64,000 bases of DNA from Gammaproteobacteria bacterium (GTDB lineage: Bacteria > Pseudomonadota > Gammaproteobacteria > GRL18). The notes under the pieces were generated by a model. The model saw nothing but the letters and a program-made list of their open reading frames with translations. It did not search any database and was not told where the DNA came from. Every line of letters starts with the position of its first letter. Positions within the stretch are counted from its first letter, which is position 1. The stretch covers positions 18,609-82,608 of the forward strand of contig JADGEM010000010.1 in NCBI GenBank assembly GCA_016744375.1, written 5' to 3'. The translations under genes were made by a program, and so were the position numbers. Positions 29,181 to 38,975 of the stretch are shown piece by piece.

Positions 29181-29969
29181 TTATTCAATTTTTTCCAAAT
29201 TTCTGCTTTGAATAGCTTCATATTTCATTAATTGAGCTGGTAATATATAGACTGGTTTTCCAATAATCATATGAGTTTTTGTCGATACAACCAGTTTGAC
29301 TTTAGTTCCTTTTTTTACCGTTCCTGCTTTAGGTGTTTGTTTTATTACAATTTCTTCATTCATATTTTTTTGGTATTGCCTTTCAATTTTTGCGGTATCA
29401 ACTTCAAAACCAGCCCTATTGATTTTATCCATTGCGTATGAAAGCTTTAACTTTAATACATTGGGTAAGGTCATTTCAGTCACTGGAGGAGGTAATGGTT
29501 TATCGTCCTCTGAAAACACTTTCCAACCTATAATTGCAATCACTATTAATGCAATGACCAATGCCACTATCCACCAGGGAAATGATTTTTTTGGTTCATC
29601 ATCTGCAATAATAATTTCTTCTTTCTTTACTAAAACCATTTCACTACTTGTAAAATCATCTCCTGGGTTTTCTTTTGAATACACGGTGAGTTTAAATTTA
29701 TAATCACCCAGTTCCTGTGCTTCAGGTATTGTCACTTCAACTTTTATTTCTTCCGTTGTTTTACTGCCCAGCACCCAATTCGGCTCTATCTTTATGTCAA
29801 ACCATTCTTCCTTGGCAACGCTTTCATTTTCTTCATCTATAAAAATGCTGGCAGCCAAGTCAATATCTTTATCTATGATATTGCTTATGGTAAATATAAC
29901 CGAGGCTTTTGAATTTTTATCACAAGTGAATGTTCGTGAAGCAAGTGTGATTTCAACCGGTTTAGTCAT
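29181..29969 (-). CDS. Single-pass membrane protein: Ig-like N-domain, TM helix, C-terminal PASTA-like domain
   Basis: WWIVALVIALIVIAIIGWKVF TM; MTLPNVLKLKLSYAMDKINRAGFEVD ... QTPKAGTVKKGTKVKLVVS PASTA-like. Confidence 0.75.
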   Translation of the reverse strand: MTKPVEITLASRTFTCDKNSKASVIFTISNIIDKDIDLAASIFIDEENESVAKEEWFDIKIEPNWVLGSKTTEEIKVEVTIPEAQELGDYKFKLTVYSKENPGDDFTSSEMVLVKKEEIIIADDEPKKSFPWWIVALVIALIVIAIIGWKVFSEDDKPLPPPVTEMTLPNVLKLKLSYAMDKINRAGFEVDTAKIERQYQKNMNEEIVIKQTPKAGTVKKGTKVKLVVSTKTHMIIGKPVYILPAQLMKYEAIQSRNLEKIE

Positions 29970-30008
29970 GATAATTCTCCTTTATTACAATCTATATCTG
30001 TAACTCGT

Positions 30009-30566
30009 TCAGTCGCTTATGAATTTAATATCATAAGAGACATAGACAGGTTTTTCCTGCTCAATAATTCTTTGAATCAATCTATTTTGATGCTTTTGTT
30101 TTTCTGAAATTTCAACCAGAAAGTGAAAACTTTGTTGCTTTCCATGTTTATCAATTCCATCTCTTATGGTGATTGAATTTGAGCCCGTAGCAATTTTAAG
30201 AAACTGGCTTAAGCCTTGTAATGTTCCACGCCATTGCGATAAATAAGAGGCTGACAGTATCAATTCCTGCAAACACTCTTTTTGAATTAGATGATGAATA
30301 CCCAACTTAGTATCATCATGCCAAAGCCGTTCAAGATCAGTCCAATAGCCAAGGTATTCAATAAAGGCTTCCTGGGGAGTACGGCAAGGATTAAAAAAAT
30401 CCTCAATCGTTTTAAACTGTAATTCTGTTTCTACATGCATAAAATGCATGATATCAATCAAGATTGATAAAATTGTTTCTTCATTTTTATGTTCATCATT
30501 GAGAGTTTGAAGAAAGACCTCCGGCAGTAGTGATTGAATCTCAGATTGATTCATTATCCACCTCAA
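30009..30566 (-). CDS. CIS baseplate protein, phage tail protein I / Afp12-like
   Basis: Size, position after gpJ, FIEYLGYWTDLERLW and SASYLSQWRGTLQGLSQFLKIATG. Confidence 0.75.
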   Translation of the reverse strand: MRWIMNQSEIQSLLPEVFLQTLNDEHKNEETILSILIDIMHFMHVETELQFKTIEDFFNPCRTPQEAFIEYLGYWTDLERLWHDDTKLGIHHLIQKECLQELILSASYLSQWRGTLQGLSQFLKIATGSNSITIRDGIDKHGKQQSFHFLVEISEKQKHQNRLIQRIIEQEKPVYVSYDIKFISD

Positions 30567-33150
30567 TTTCTATCGCATGCTGCTCAGAGCAAAAAAGCCA
30601 GTTTTTGGGGATTGTAATTGTTTCACTGTATAAATGACTTGAGCAGTTTTTAAAACTGGTGCTTTTTTCATCGCGAAGAAAGATCCCCTTTTTACCAGAA
30701 GTCATCAGCTTTCCTGTTACCGGTGAAGCGACAATAGATTCCGGCTCACCTAATTTGCTGATACTTTCTAAATCCAGCTTGCCATCAATTTCACGCTTCT
30801 CCCAAACCGGCTTGATTGCATTAACATCCATTTTTAATATACCTTGTTCTTCTGAGGCTGCATAGACATTAGAACCATAAAAAGTAACTGAAAAACAACT
30901 GCCTGCTTTCCAGCCATCAGACAACTTGACCCAACCTTCATGATCTTCACCTGAAACAGAAAGGTGTCGCCGGTAGCAGGCATTTCCAGACCGATTAGGC
31001 ATTTTTTTCAGCAATGCCCAGAGATAGTGGTGAGCATCTCGCTTCTGGATCGCAATATTGGCAACTTCTCCAGACTCCCATGGGGGATCTTTTAATTTCT
31101 TAAACTGATTGTCAGCCGCACCATTTGAAGAAAAATAAACCTGCCCATTCTCCTTTGAAGAAAACACAGCAACCATGCCACCGTCATGGCCATCCTGACT
31201 GGTTACAATGGCATTAATTTTAAGCTCTGGCTTTTTTGCATCCACAAGAATTTTTATTGGCACTGATTCGGTGCCAATCGTGTATTCATATAATGCATCA
31301 TCGGTTGCAATCAAAAGAACCGGACCCGTATTTTTTTCTATCCAGGCAATATCGTTGATGCCTTTAATCTTTATGCTTTCTCGCTCACTCCAGTTTTCAC
31401 CACAGTTAAAAGAGATGTGAATCTGGTCTGTTTTCTCATTATTTTTTACGATAATTGCCAATAGGCCCATATTTTCTGAAATGGCTGACGTATTTTTTTG
31501 GTAAGGAAGAATTTTTTCAATAACAAAATCAAATTCATTAATTTTTTCCCAGCCATTGCCATTATTGACTGTACGAAATAGTGACTCTCCAGAACTAGCG
31601 TACCAGGTATTCCGCTGATAGTTATCAACCGCTAGTGCCTTGCAGTTTTTTTCCGGTGCATAAAATGTATTCAGTTTTAATTGCTCAACAGAAATAACAC
31701 CCGGTTCAGATGCAATGATTTTATAAATATCCCATGACTTCAGTGATTGTCCAAAATTCCAGTCTTTAACAGAGCCGGAAATTATTTTAGGAGAAATGGT
31801 TCTGTATAGTGATTCTATAACCCGCTCTTTTACTCTTTGACTGTCCTCATTTTTATTGATGATGATTTTGCCTGTAATATAAATCGGTTTATATCGTACC
31901 CAGTTAACTTCACAGTTAATCCCAAGAGGTTTCCGATCATCAAGAACCTTTTGTATATTAAGTAGTATATTATTGGATTGCAGTGATTTTAAATAGTTTA
32001 AAGAGACTTGCTGCTCCTGACCAGCAGCTAAATTAATTTCAGGAACCAGCAACACACTCACAGTACCTGGCTTTGCATGCTTCCAGAGTGAAGATTTAGT
32101 GTAGGCTCTGGTACGACTGACTGCACCTGAGCTTTGAATAGCCAACAATTCAAAGTCTCTGGCAGTAATGGCTCTTTTTAAAGAATTAAGCTGTTGCGGA
32201 CCTCTTAATAATGCATTTTCAAGAGTCTCCATATTTCGGCCACCCACAGCAGCGACCCTGTTATTGACTGTTAAACCGGGATTTGAATCTTTAAAAACCT
32301 GCAAAAAACCTGCAGGAACATTACCGGTATCACCACCGCCATAACAATACCAGAGACGAATTTCCATTCCTTCAGGTGGGATAGAGCTGTCTGTGTCCGC
32401 ATCATCATCTAATGTCTGCTCACAATAATGGCGATAAGCTGGAGAAAACTGAATGTTGCCTGTGACACGATCAACTGTATATACAAAATCAGCTTTGTCT
32501 ACTCTGGAAAAGTCATCAACCTCATCCCAGATACCAAATTCTTTATCACTAAATTTTATTCGTTGTTTTGGGTGACAACTAATTTGATCATTAATTTCAA
32601 TGGCAACAACCAGAGAGTCTAAAATAGAATTTTTTGCAATAATGGGCCGTTTAGCCGCCTGTATAAAAAATCCAGGCTGCCCTGTAGTAACACCTGCAAG
32701 TTCCCCTTTTATCCAATGGCAATGACAAGCTGGAACTGTGACTTCTATTTCATCAGGTTTAATAATAACATCACGAGTAGTAATAAAAACGGGTGGTTTT
32801 TCAATCGTGTCATTACGTTGTCCTGAAACTCGTGTGCCTTTTGTGATTAACACATCAGCGGCCCTGGTGCTGCTTAGTCGGATAATTAATTCTGTCTGTG
32901 CTGCAATCGGTGCCTGCAGTTTAACACCAATCATGGCCAAAAATTCAATATAGGCCTTATAGGGCAATTGATTAAGCTGAGAAATCATGATTTCAGTCAT
33001 ATGTGCAAATGCTTCCAACAGCACAACACCCGGATCACCTGGCGTCAGATCCGTCCACTGTGAATTTTTCTCTTTTACTCGCTTTAATGCTGAAGCCAAA
33101 ATTTGCTCATATTGGCATTCATTAATTTTTGGGATATTCAGTGACCCCAT
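30541..33150 (-). CDS. CIS baseplate J protein (Afp11-like) with C-terminal beta-propeller-like extension
   Basis: LTPGDPGVVLLEAFAHMTEIMISQLNQLP and GNVPAGFLQVF baseplate motifs; C-terminal BNR/Ycf48-like repeats (TWYASSGESLFRTVNNGNGWEKI). Confidence 0.85.
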   Translation of the reverse strand: MGSLNIPKINECQYEQILASALKRVKEKNSQWTDLTPGDPGVVLLEAFAHMTEIMISQLNQLPYKAYIEFLAMIGVKLQAPIAAQTELIIRLSSTRAADVLITKGTRVSGQRNDTIEKPPVFITTRDVIIKPDEIEVTVPACHCHWIKGELAGVTTGQPGFFIQAAKRPIIAKNSILDSLVVAIEINDQISCHPKQRIKFSDKEFGIWDEVDDFSRVDKADFVYTVDRVTGNIQFSPAYRHYCEQTLDDDADTDSSIPPEGMEIRLWYCYGGGDTGNVPAGFLQVFKDSNPGLTVNNRVAAVGGRNMETLENALLRGPQQLNSLKRAITARDFELLAIQSSGAVSRTRAYTKSSLWKHAKPGTVSVLLVPEINLAAGQEQQVSLNYLKSLQSNNILLNIQKVLDDRKPLGINCEVNWVRYKPIYITGKIIINKNEDSQRVKERVIESLYRTISPKIISGSVKDWNFGQSLKSWDIYKIIASEPGVISVEQLKLNTFYAPEKNCKALAVDNYQRNTWYASSGESLFRTVNNGNGWEKINEFDFVIEKILPYQKNTSAISENMGLLAIIVKNNEKTDQIHISFNCGENWSERESIKIKGINDIAWIEKNTGPVLLIATDDALYEYTIGTESVPIKILVDAKKPELKINAIVTSQDGHDGGMVAVFSSKENGQVYFSSNGAADNQFKKLKDPPWESGEVANIAIQKRDAHHYLWALLKKMPNRSGNACYRRHLSVSGEDHEGWVKLSDGWKAGSCFSVTFYGSNVYAASEEQGILKMDVNAIKPVWEKREIDGKLDLESISKLGEPESIVASPVTGKLMTSGKKGIFLRDEKSTSFKNCSSHLYSETITIPKNWLFCSEQHAIEIEVDNESI

Positions 33151-33168
33151 AATTCCAGTCCTTATTGA

Positions 33169-33603
33169 TTACATCATTTCTAACGTTAATATTAACTCTT
33201 CATCAATTTCAAGTGAGTGTGTCTCATGATCCCTTATTAAATAATTAAGATAAATATCCATCTTACTGGAATCCTCAGGACTACTCACCGCATCAATACG
33301 GGTAATTGATATCCTGGGCTCCCATTTTTCCAATGCCTGAGTGACAAAGTGGATGGCCAGTCCATGAGTTGTTGCATCATTAGGCATAAAGGTAAGACGA
33401 TACAACTCACAGCCATAATCCGGCCTCCTGACTCGTTCACCAGGTATGGTTGATAACAATAATAATATCGACTGTCTGATTGCCATGGATCCATTAACAA
33501 GAGCAAGGCTTCCTGTACTAGTACAGACAAAGCCTGGATTTGATTGCCCCCGGTCAAAATCCGGATGATTAAATTTCAGAGCATGATACTGATAATTTGA
33601 CAT
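33169..33603 (-). CDS. CIS baseplate wedge protein, gp25/Afp9-like
   Basis: SILLLLSTIPGERVRRPDYGCELYRLTF, typical of the gp25 family. Confidence 0.9.
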   Translation of the reverse strand: MSNYQYHALKFNHPDFDRGQSNPGFVCTSTGSLALVNGSMAIRQSILLLLSTIPGERVRRPDYGCELYRLTFMPNDATTHGLAIHFVTQALEKWEPRISITRIDAVSSPEDSSKMDIYLNYLIRDHETHSLEIDEELILTLEMM

Positions 33604-33954
33604 TTATTTTTCTACCATAAAATTCTGCCCTGCCTGATTGACCGTATAATTAATACTGCCTGGCGGCACACCATCCGTCAGTCCTTTAAGAGACTTCAAG
33701 CACACTGGGATATTGCGAATAAAGATAAATTTTGAATGACCTTTTGTTTCATTAATGGTTGTTAAACAGGGTTTTGAACCCCCAGAAGCAGGAATAGGAC
33801 AACCGGCAATGGGCCTGCTGACAAGATCACCCTTAACAAGTATGGGAATTTTTTCAATCGTCACAAATGTCTGCGAAGCTATAATGCCCACTATCCCTGT
33901 AAGATGGTCACATTGTAATACTGCTTTCTGAGTAATTAATGCTTGTGTCATCAT
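33604..33954 (-). CDS. PAAR-like / Afp10-like spike tip protein
   Basis: Small protein between VgrG-like and gp25 genes; Gly/Pro-rich CPIPASGGSKPCLT segment. Confidence 0.6.
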   Translation of the reverse strand: MMTQALITQKAVLQCDHLTGIVGIIASQTFVTIEKIPILVKGDLVSRPIAGCPIPASGGSKPCLTTINETKGHSKFIFIRNIPVCLKSLKGLTDGVPPGSINYTVNQAGQNFMVEK

Positions 33955-35525
33955 GCTTTCTCAAAATTAATTTTACTGGCTCGTATCGTCAAAGTACTGC
34001 CTGGAGCCTCAATATCAAAAGACCCATTAGAGCTGATGAGCAGCTTATCATCCGTCATCCTAATAGCATTTCCGGATTTTGTTTCTATCAGCACTGTTTC
34101 TTCCTTGAGTTCAATGCTTGATTCAGATTTATTCGATAAACTGATTCGTTCATTTTCATCATCCAGTCTGAGTCCCTGACCGCCCGGTGTTAACATTGAA
34201 AAACGACTGACCTTACCATCTACTACAATTTCATCCGGCAGGCTTGTTTCTCCATATAAGCCACCCAGCACAATAGCCTGCTCAATGCGCTCATGCAACA
34301 TTAAGATCAGCACTTTGTCGTCTATTTCAGGCAGAGCAATAATACCTTTGTTCTCTCCAGCGCCTGGAAACAAGACTTCAATCCAGCTTGTTTCTATATT
34401 GTTATACGTAGGCAGACAAACTTTTACCTTACCGGAATTTTCAGGATCTGTAATCTGGGTAATCACACCATAGGTTACTAACGTTGATTTTGAATGTTTA
34501 GTTATTTCCGGTGGCCGGCTGGAAAATTCAGTCACAAAGCCAGATAATGGATGAATTGAATGGTTGATTTTTGTAATACGGTACTGCTGTTCATTATCCG
34601 ACACTAATAAACCTGCCAACTTAATATCAATACCAGGCCCTAATTCTATACTCCCTTCAGCCTGCCCAATCACATAATTGCTCATAGCATTTATCCGGTG
34701 AGTCTGACTGTCTCTCAGCTGTATTAACTGTTGTTCATTTTGAGCTGGCTGATCCACAATGCTTGTCTGAAAAACAGGCAATTCATTATTTGATGAATAA
34801 CTATTATCCAAAGAGCTTTTTAATGAGTCTTCCATAAATAATTGGCTCCGCTGGGGGTCCCAGCCAGAAATCACTGTTTCTGTTCCAGAGCTTGCATGGT
34901 TATTAATGCAGGCAACCTCCAGCAAATTTAAGCCATATTCAAGTTCAACCGTTGCTTCAGCTGCAGGCAGCTGAACAAAATTTAATATATTGTTACTTAA
35001 ATAAAAATAAAGACCACTTCTTTCTGATAACTCCTGCAAAAATTCAAGACTAGATGATTGGTATTGGACTAGATGATTCCACAATGGTCCTGTATCCATT
35101 GCACTAACAGAGATACCATAAGGCGACAACATTTGTTCAGCAATATCAATCACAGTTACATCAACAAAAGAACGAACAGGATGCTGCATGGCAAGGTAGT
35201 TAAGTGCATCAGAGGCAGTTAATTGGATGGTGAATCCTTGATCTGTTGAATAATGATGTGAAATAGACTTAATAAAGCCTGAAAACAAATCATGCGCTTC
35301 ATTATCAACTCTGATGTTGATTTTACCACGTTGTATGAAACTCTGAACATGAGTCTCATATTCACTTTTGGTTAGAACTAAAATCAAATTACAATGGCTA
35401 GGTGTCTGAAAACTGTGTTCAATGGTTATTTCTGTCAAACTTGTTTCAATAATATCAGAAATCATGACATCATCAATTGAGATGCTGAGTTTTTTGTTAA
35501 ATTGCAGTTGACTTTTCATATCCAT
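33951..35525 (-). CDS. CIS spike protein, VgrG/Afp8-like
   Basis: VTYGVITQITDPENSGKVKVCLPTYNNIETSWIEVLFPGAGENKG, typical VgrG OB-fold region. Confidence 0.88.
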   Translation of the reverse strand: MDMKSQLQFNKKLSISIDDVMISDIIETSLTEITIEHSFQTPSHCNLILVLTKSEYETHVQSFIQRGKINIRVDNEAHDLFSGFIKSISHHYSTDQGFTIQLTASDALNYLAMQHPVRSFVDVTVIDIAEQMLSPYGISVSAMDTGPLWNHLVQYQSSSLEFLQELSERSGLYFYLSNNILNFVQLPAAEATVELEYGLNLLEVACINNHASSGTETVISGWDPQRSQLFMEDSLKSSLDNSYSSNNELPVFQTSIVDQPAQNEQQLIQLRDSQTHRINAMSNYVIGQAEGSIELGPGIDIKLAGLLVSDNEQQYRITKINHSIHPLSGFVTEFSSRPPEITKHSKSTLVTYGVITQITDPENSGKVKVCLPTYNNIETSWIEVLFPGAGENKGIIALPEIDDKVLILMLHERIEQAIVLGGLYGETSLPDEIVVDGKVSRFSMLTPGGQGLRLDDENERISLSNKSESSIELKEETVLIETKSGNAIRMTDDKLLISSNGSFDIEAPGSTLTIRASKINFEKA

Positions 35526-35528
35526 CCT

Positions 35529-36116
35529 TTAAACCAGATAGCTGGAGATATCATTCTTCCCTTCATTAAAGATTGAGTTATTCTCCGTTTCTATTTTCTG
35601 GCCAGTAGCCTCACTTTTTGGTGCAAATCCTGCATCTAAAGATTGATGTTGATTGTTGTTTTGAGACACTCTGAGCAATCTGATTTTCAACCAGGAACGC
35701 CTGGGTACGCCAGAAAGATCAAAGACATCAAATTTCTCAGTAATAGAACTAATGACACAAGGAATATTCCAGCTTTTCCCCCAGACAAAGCGACAAAGGC
35801 CTGGCCGATATTCTCCTTCAATCTGGGTTGTATTTTCTGATAATTGCCAAATTGGTTTGGTTAGTTCTCTCACATCACTACTCTGTATTGTGGATCCCTG
35901 AATGGATATATCAAAAACCAGTTCCAGTTCCAATACTGTTTTTCCTCCACCACTGAAGATTAAGCCATCATCTGCCATTTTATTTGAATCAATAAAAATT
36001 GACTTAATATTTCTTTGATGTATACCTGAGCGTCGACTGACCACCAGTGTTTCAGGGTTCAGCATGCAACTGATCAACTGTCCAGTCTCTTCCACTAAAA
36101 AAGTTACCCGTTCCAT
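35529..36116 (-). CDS. CIS tube/baseplate adaptor, Afp7-like
   Basis: CMLNPETLVVSRRSGIHQRN ... LELELVFDISIQGS, typical CIS tube-adaptor N-terminus. Confidence 0.7.
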   Translation of the reverse strand: MERVTFLVEETGQLISCMLNPETLVVSRRSGIHQRNIKSIFIDSNKMADDGLIFSGGGKTVLELELVFDISIQGSTIQSSDVRELTKPIWQLSENTTQIEGEYRPGLCRFVWGKSWNIPCVISSITEKFDVFDLSGVPRRSWLKIRLLRVSQNNNQHQSLDAGFAPKSEATGQKIETENNSIFNEGKNDISSYLV

Positions 36117-37279
36117 AGTATCTTCCTGAAAGTACCCATATCCTGTTTTAGTATAAGGCTATATTTAAGGTTATGGTTAAGGTTGTAGCCCTTTTCTAAC
36201 AAATCTCTGCTCCATACATCAACCGGCAGTGCTGACCAGTGAGAATAATTCAAATCATTATAGAATTCAGCGGTCTCATTCAGCAGACTAACATCTTCTT
36301 GAAAAGCTGAATTACACACGACTTCTTCTTTTTGTCTCAATCGTCTTTTCTTAAACATCAGTTCTTTATTTATTTTATTAGATGACGTTTCTGGTTTTCT
36401 CTTTGGTTCATAGTTCGTATCAGAGTCACTTTTAAATCGTTCTATGGACTCCATATCTACTTCTAAATGAATCCTATCCTTTGTTTTTTTTAAAATAGAA
36501 TGAGTTCTGGTTTTAAGTGTTTCCAAACTCGACATACTGGAACTATTATCAACTATAAATTTATCCTCGATTATCTTTGTACTTTTTATGAAGCCCCGTT
36601 GAGCTTGTAACATTTTATTTGACTGTGGTATTTTATTGTTTTTTTTCTGATGATTTTTTTGCTCATGCTGATGGCTTTGTTGCTCACGCTGATGGCTCTT
36701 TTGCCCATGCTGACGGATCTTATTGCCAGCATTATCTTTTTTTTCAAAAAGATGAATGCTTCGCCCATGTACATTCATTTGTTTCATTAGAACAGGAGAG
36801 GCTTGTTCCGTTATTGATTGATTGTTTACTGATGATATTGTTTTTTTATCGATTACTTGAGTTCGCCCGGTTAGTTTAAACGGGGACTTTTTAAATAGCT
36901 TTTCCTCATTATTGGAAGTCCTTCCATGAATATCCTGAAATAGATAATTTTTATTATCTTTCTTTAGTTTTCCTGCAGCTTGCTTGTAATCAGCAGGCGG
37001 AACGATGACTTGTTTCAATGATTTTATAATCGACCTTTTATTAAACGAATGAAGGCTCAATCGATTACGCTTAATTAAATCCAGCCAGTGCTGTGGTGCA
37101 TCAGCATAAAAATGTTCTAAAGCTTTGTCATTTTTATTTTTCTTAAATGATTTATTGATCGTTTGCTTAATTGCTGATTGAAAAAAGTTGACTGCCGCCT
37201 TAACTGTCTTGGCCAGTCTCTTTACAAAAATGATATAAAGACCGAAAAGGAGACTTTTATTGTCATTATTAACAGCCAT
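36104..37279 (-). CDS. Uncharacterised CIS-locus protein, lysine-rich low complexity with 7-aa repeats
   Basis: Overlaps the Afp7-like gene and ends 3 nt from the tube gene; HGQKSHQ/REQQSHQ/HEQKNHQ repeats. Confidence 0.7.
   Translation of the reverse strand: MAVNNDNKSLLFGLYIIFVKRLAKTVKAAVNFFQSAIKQTINKSFKKNKNDKALEHFYADAPQHWLDLIKRNRLSLHSFNKRSIIKSLKQVIVPPADYKQAAGKLKKDNKNYLFQDIHGRTSNNEEKLFKKSPFKLTGRTQVIDKKTISSVNNQSITEQASPVLMKQMNVHGRSIHLFEKKDNAGNKIRQHGQKSHQREQQSHQHEQKNHQKKNNKIPQSNKMLQAQRGFIKSTKIIEDKFIVDNSSSMSSLETLKTRTHSILKKTKDRIHLEVDMESIERFKSDSDTNYEPKRKPETSSNKINKELMFKKRRLRQKEEVVCNSAFQEDVSLLNETAEFYNDLNYSHWSALPVDVWSRDLLEKGYNLNHNLKYSLILKQDMGTFRKILWNG
36661..36723. repeat. 21-bp tandem repeat inside the CIS-locus hypothetical gene
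   Basis: gctcatgctgatggctttgtt / gctcacgctgatggctctttt / gcccatgctgacggatcttat. Confidence 0.8.
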
Positions 37280-37281
37280 GA

Positions 37282-37731
37282 TCAGGCTCGCTCAAGCCCT
37301 TCATGAGCAATAACCATTGATTCAATTGCAACCCCTTGATCCAGAGCATTCAGCTTAGCTGCATTCCATTCACAGACCCATGCATTGTGCAAATTGTAAC
37401 GAAAAAACTCAGAGCCATCCGGTTTAAGCATCATTACAGATATTTCCCGGCGTTCCACTTCGCCTGAAACACTAGTCGTTAACCAGTTCCATAAGTCCAT
37501 TGACTCACTCATCCCCCAGCGAAAGGTTATTTCACTGTATTCAATACGCCCAGCCAGCTTCCTGACAGCTGGTGCAGCACCGCCTTCACGATAGTCAATC
37601 GGTGTGATTCGCATCCCTAAGCCTTCGACTTCAGAAAAATTGACCTGCACTCCTTGTCCGATATCAACTATAAAATTATAATTTCGTACAATTTCTGTTT
37701 CTGTTAAAGCCATTACAGCTCTCCTAATCAA
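37282..37731 (-). CDS. CIS inner tube protein, gp19/Afp1-like
   Basis: YNFIVDIGQGVQVNFSEVEGLGMRITPIDYREGG. Confidence 0.92.
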   Translation of the reverse strand: MIRRAVMALTETEIVRNYNFIVDIGQGVQVNFSEVEGLGMRITPIDYREGGAAPAVRKLAGRIEYSEITFRWGMSESMDLWNWLTTSVSGEVERREISVMMLKPDGSEFFRYNLHNAWVCEWNAAKLNALDQGVAIESMVIAHEGLERA

Positions 37732-37748
37732 TCGTATTCGTGGTTACT

Positions 37749-38975
37749 TTATGACTCAGACTCAGATTCTGACTCACCTTCATCGGCATCAACTTCAGTA
37801 CCGCCAGCCCATTGACCAATTTTAAAGACAATAAATTCAGCCGGCTTAACCGGAGCAATACCTATTTCAATTTCCAGTTTCCCTGAATCAATAACAGCCT
37901 GAGTATTGATTTCACCGTCACATTTTACAAAAAATGCCTGCTCCGGTGTGCTCCCCTGTAATGCACCATCCCGCCATAGCAAAGTTAGAAAAGCGCCAAC
38001 ATCTCGAACTATGGATTTCCAGAGAGTTTCATCATTGGGTTCAAAAACAACCCAGCGTGTGCTTTCGCTGATTGATTCTTCAATCATTATAAATAAACGG
38101 CGAACATTAATGTATTTCCATTCACCATCATCCAGAGTTCTTGCCCCCCAGACTTTGATGCCTGTAGTAGGGAAACTGCGGATACAATTAACCCCCCGGG
38201 TATTCAGTGCACCCTGCTCAGCCGAGCTGACGACATAAGACAAACCCAGTGCACCATTAACTGATTCATTGGCCGGCGCTTTATGAACACCCCGGCTAGC
38301 ATCTGTCCGTGCATAGATGCCAGCCATAAATCCAGACGGCGGAGCGGACAGTATTTTTTTGGTTCGACTCAGCGGTGCCTGAATTAACATCCATGGAAAA
38401 TAAAATGCAGCATAACTGGTATTTTTGGGCCTTAATCCAGTTTCTTTTTTATCCTCAGTATTTTTTTTCCCACCACTGATTATACTGGCAACAGTCTTTA
38501 ATGGTTCGATACTAGTTACTCTATCTGGAGAATCCAGTATGGCGAAACAATCTTTTGAACCCTCACAGTGATCGATGAGTGCTGTATGTGAAATGCTGTC
38601 AAAATAGCCTGGAGCCGCAACCATGGCAATTTCATCAATGACATCGAATGCACAGAGGCCGGTTCGTTTAGCGGCATCACCAGCAATCGTTTCATTTTCT
38701 GGAATATTAACAATATAACATCGTGTCCCTCCATTATTAAAAAATGAAAAAACAGCCATTGACAAAAAGGTATCACTGCCACCATTCTCACCCACATATT
38801 CATGAATAAATTGAGTCCAGTTATTGCAGGCCATTGCCTTATTTAAATGGGCCTGTTTATTAGGAGCGACACCGACAAAACCTGCCGTTTTAGTGTCAAC
38901 CGTGCTGATTGGTTTTGAGCCGGTAGATACTTCTTGAATATATACTCCGGGAGCTGCATTTGCATAACTAGGCAT
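37749..38975 (-). CDS. CIS contractile sheath protein
   Basis: APGVYIQEVSTGSKPISTVDTKTAGFVG; C-terminal VKPAEFIVFKIGQW sheath signature. Confidence 0.95.
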   Translation of the reverse strand: MPSYANAAPGVYIQEVSTGSKPISTVDTKTAGFVGVAPNKQAHLNKAMACNNWTQFIHEYVGENGGSDTFLSMAVFSFFNNGGTRCYIVNIPENETIAGDAAKRTGLCAFDVIDEIAMVAAPGYFDSISHTALIDHCEGSKDCFAILDSPDRVTSIEPLKTVASIISGGKKNTEDKKETGLRPKNTSYAAFYFPWMLIQAPLSRTKKILSAPPSGFMAGIYARTDASRGVHKAPANESVNGALGLSYVVSSAEQGALNTRGVNCIRSFPTTGIKVWGARTLDDGEWKYINVRRLFIMIEESISESTRWVVFEPNDETLWKSIVRDVGAFLTLLWRDGALQGSTPEQAFFVKCDGEINTQAVIDSGKLEIEIGIAPVKPAEFIVFKIGQWAGGTEVDADEGESESESES

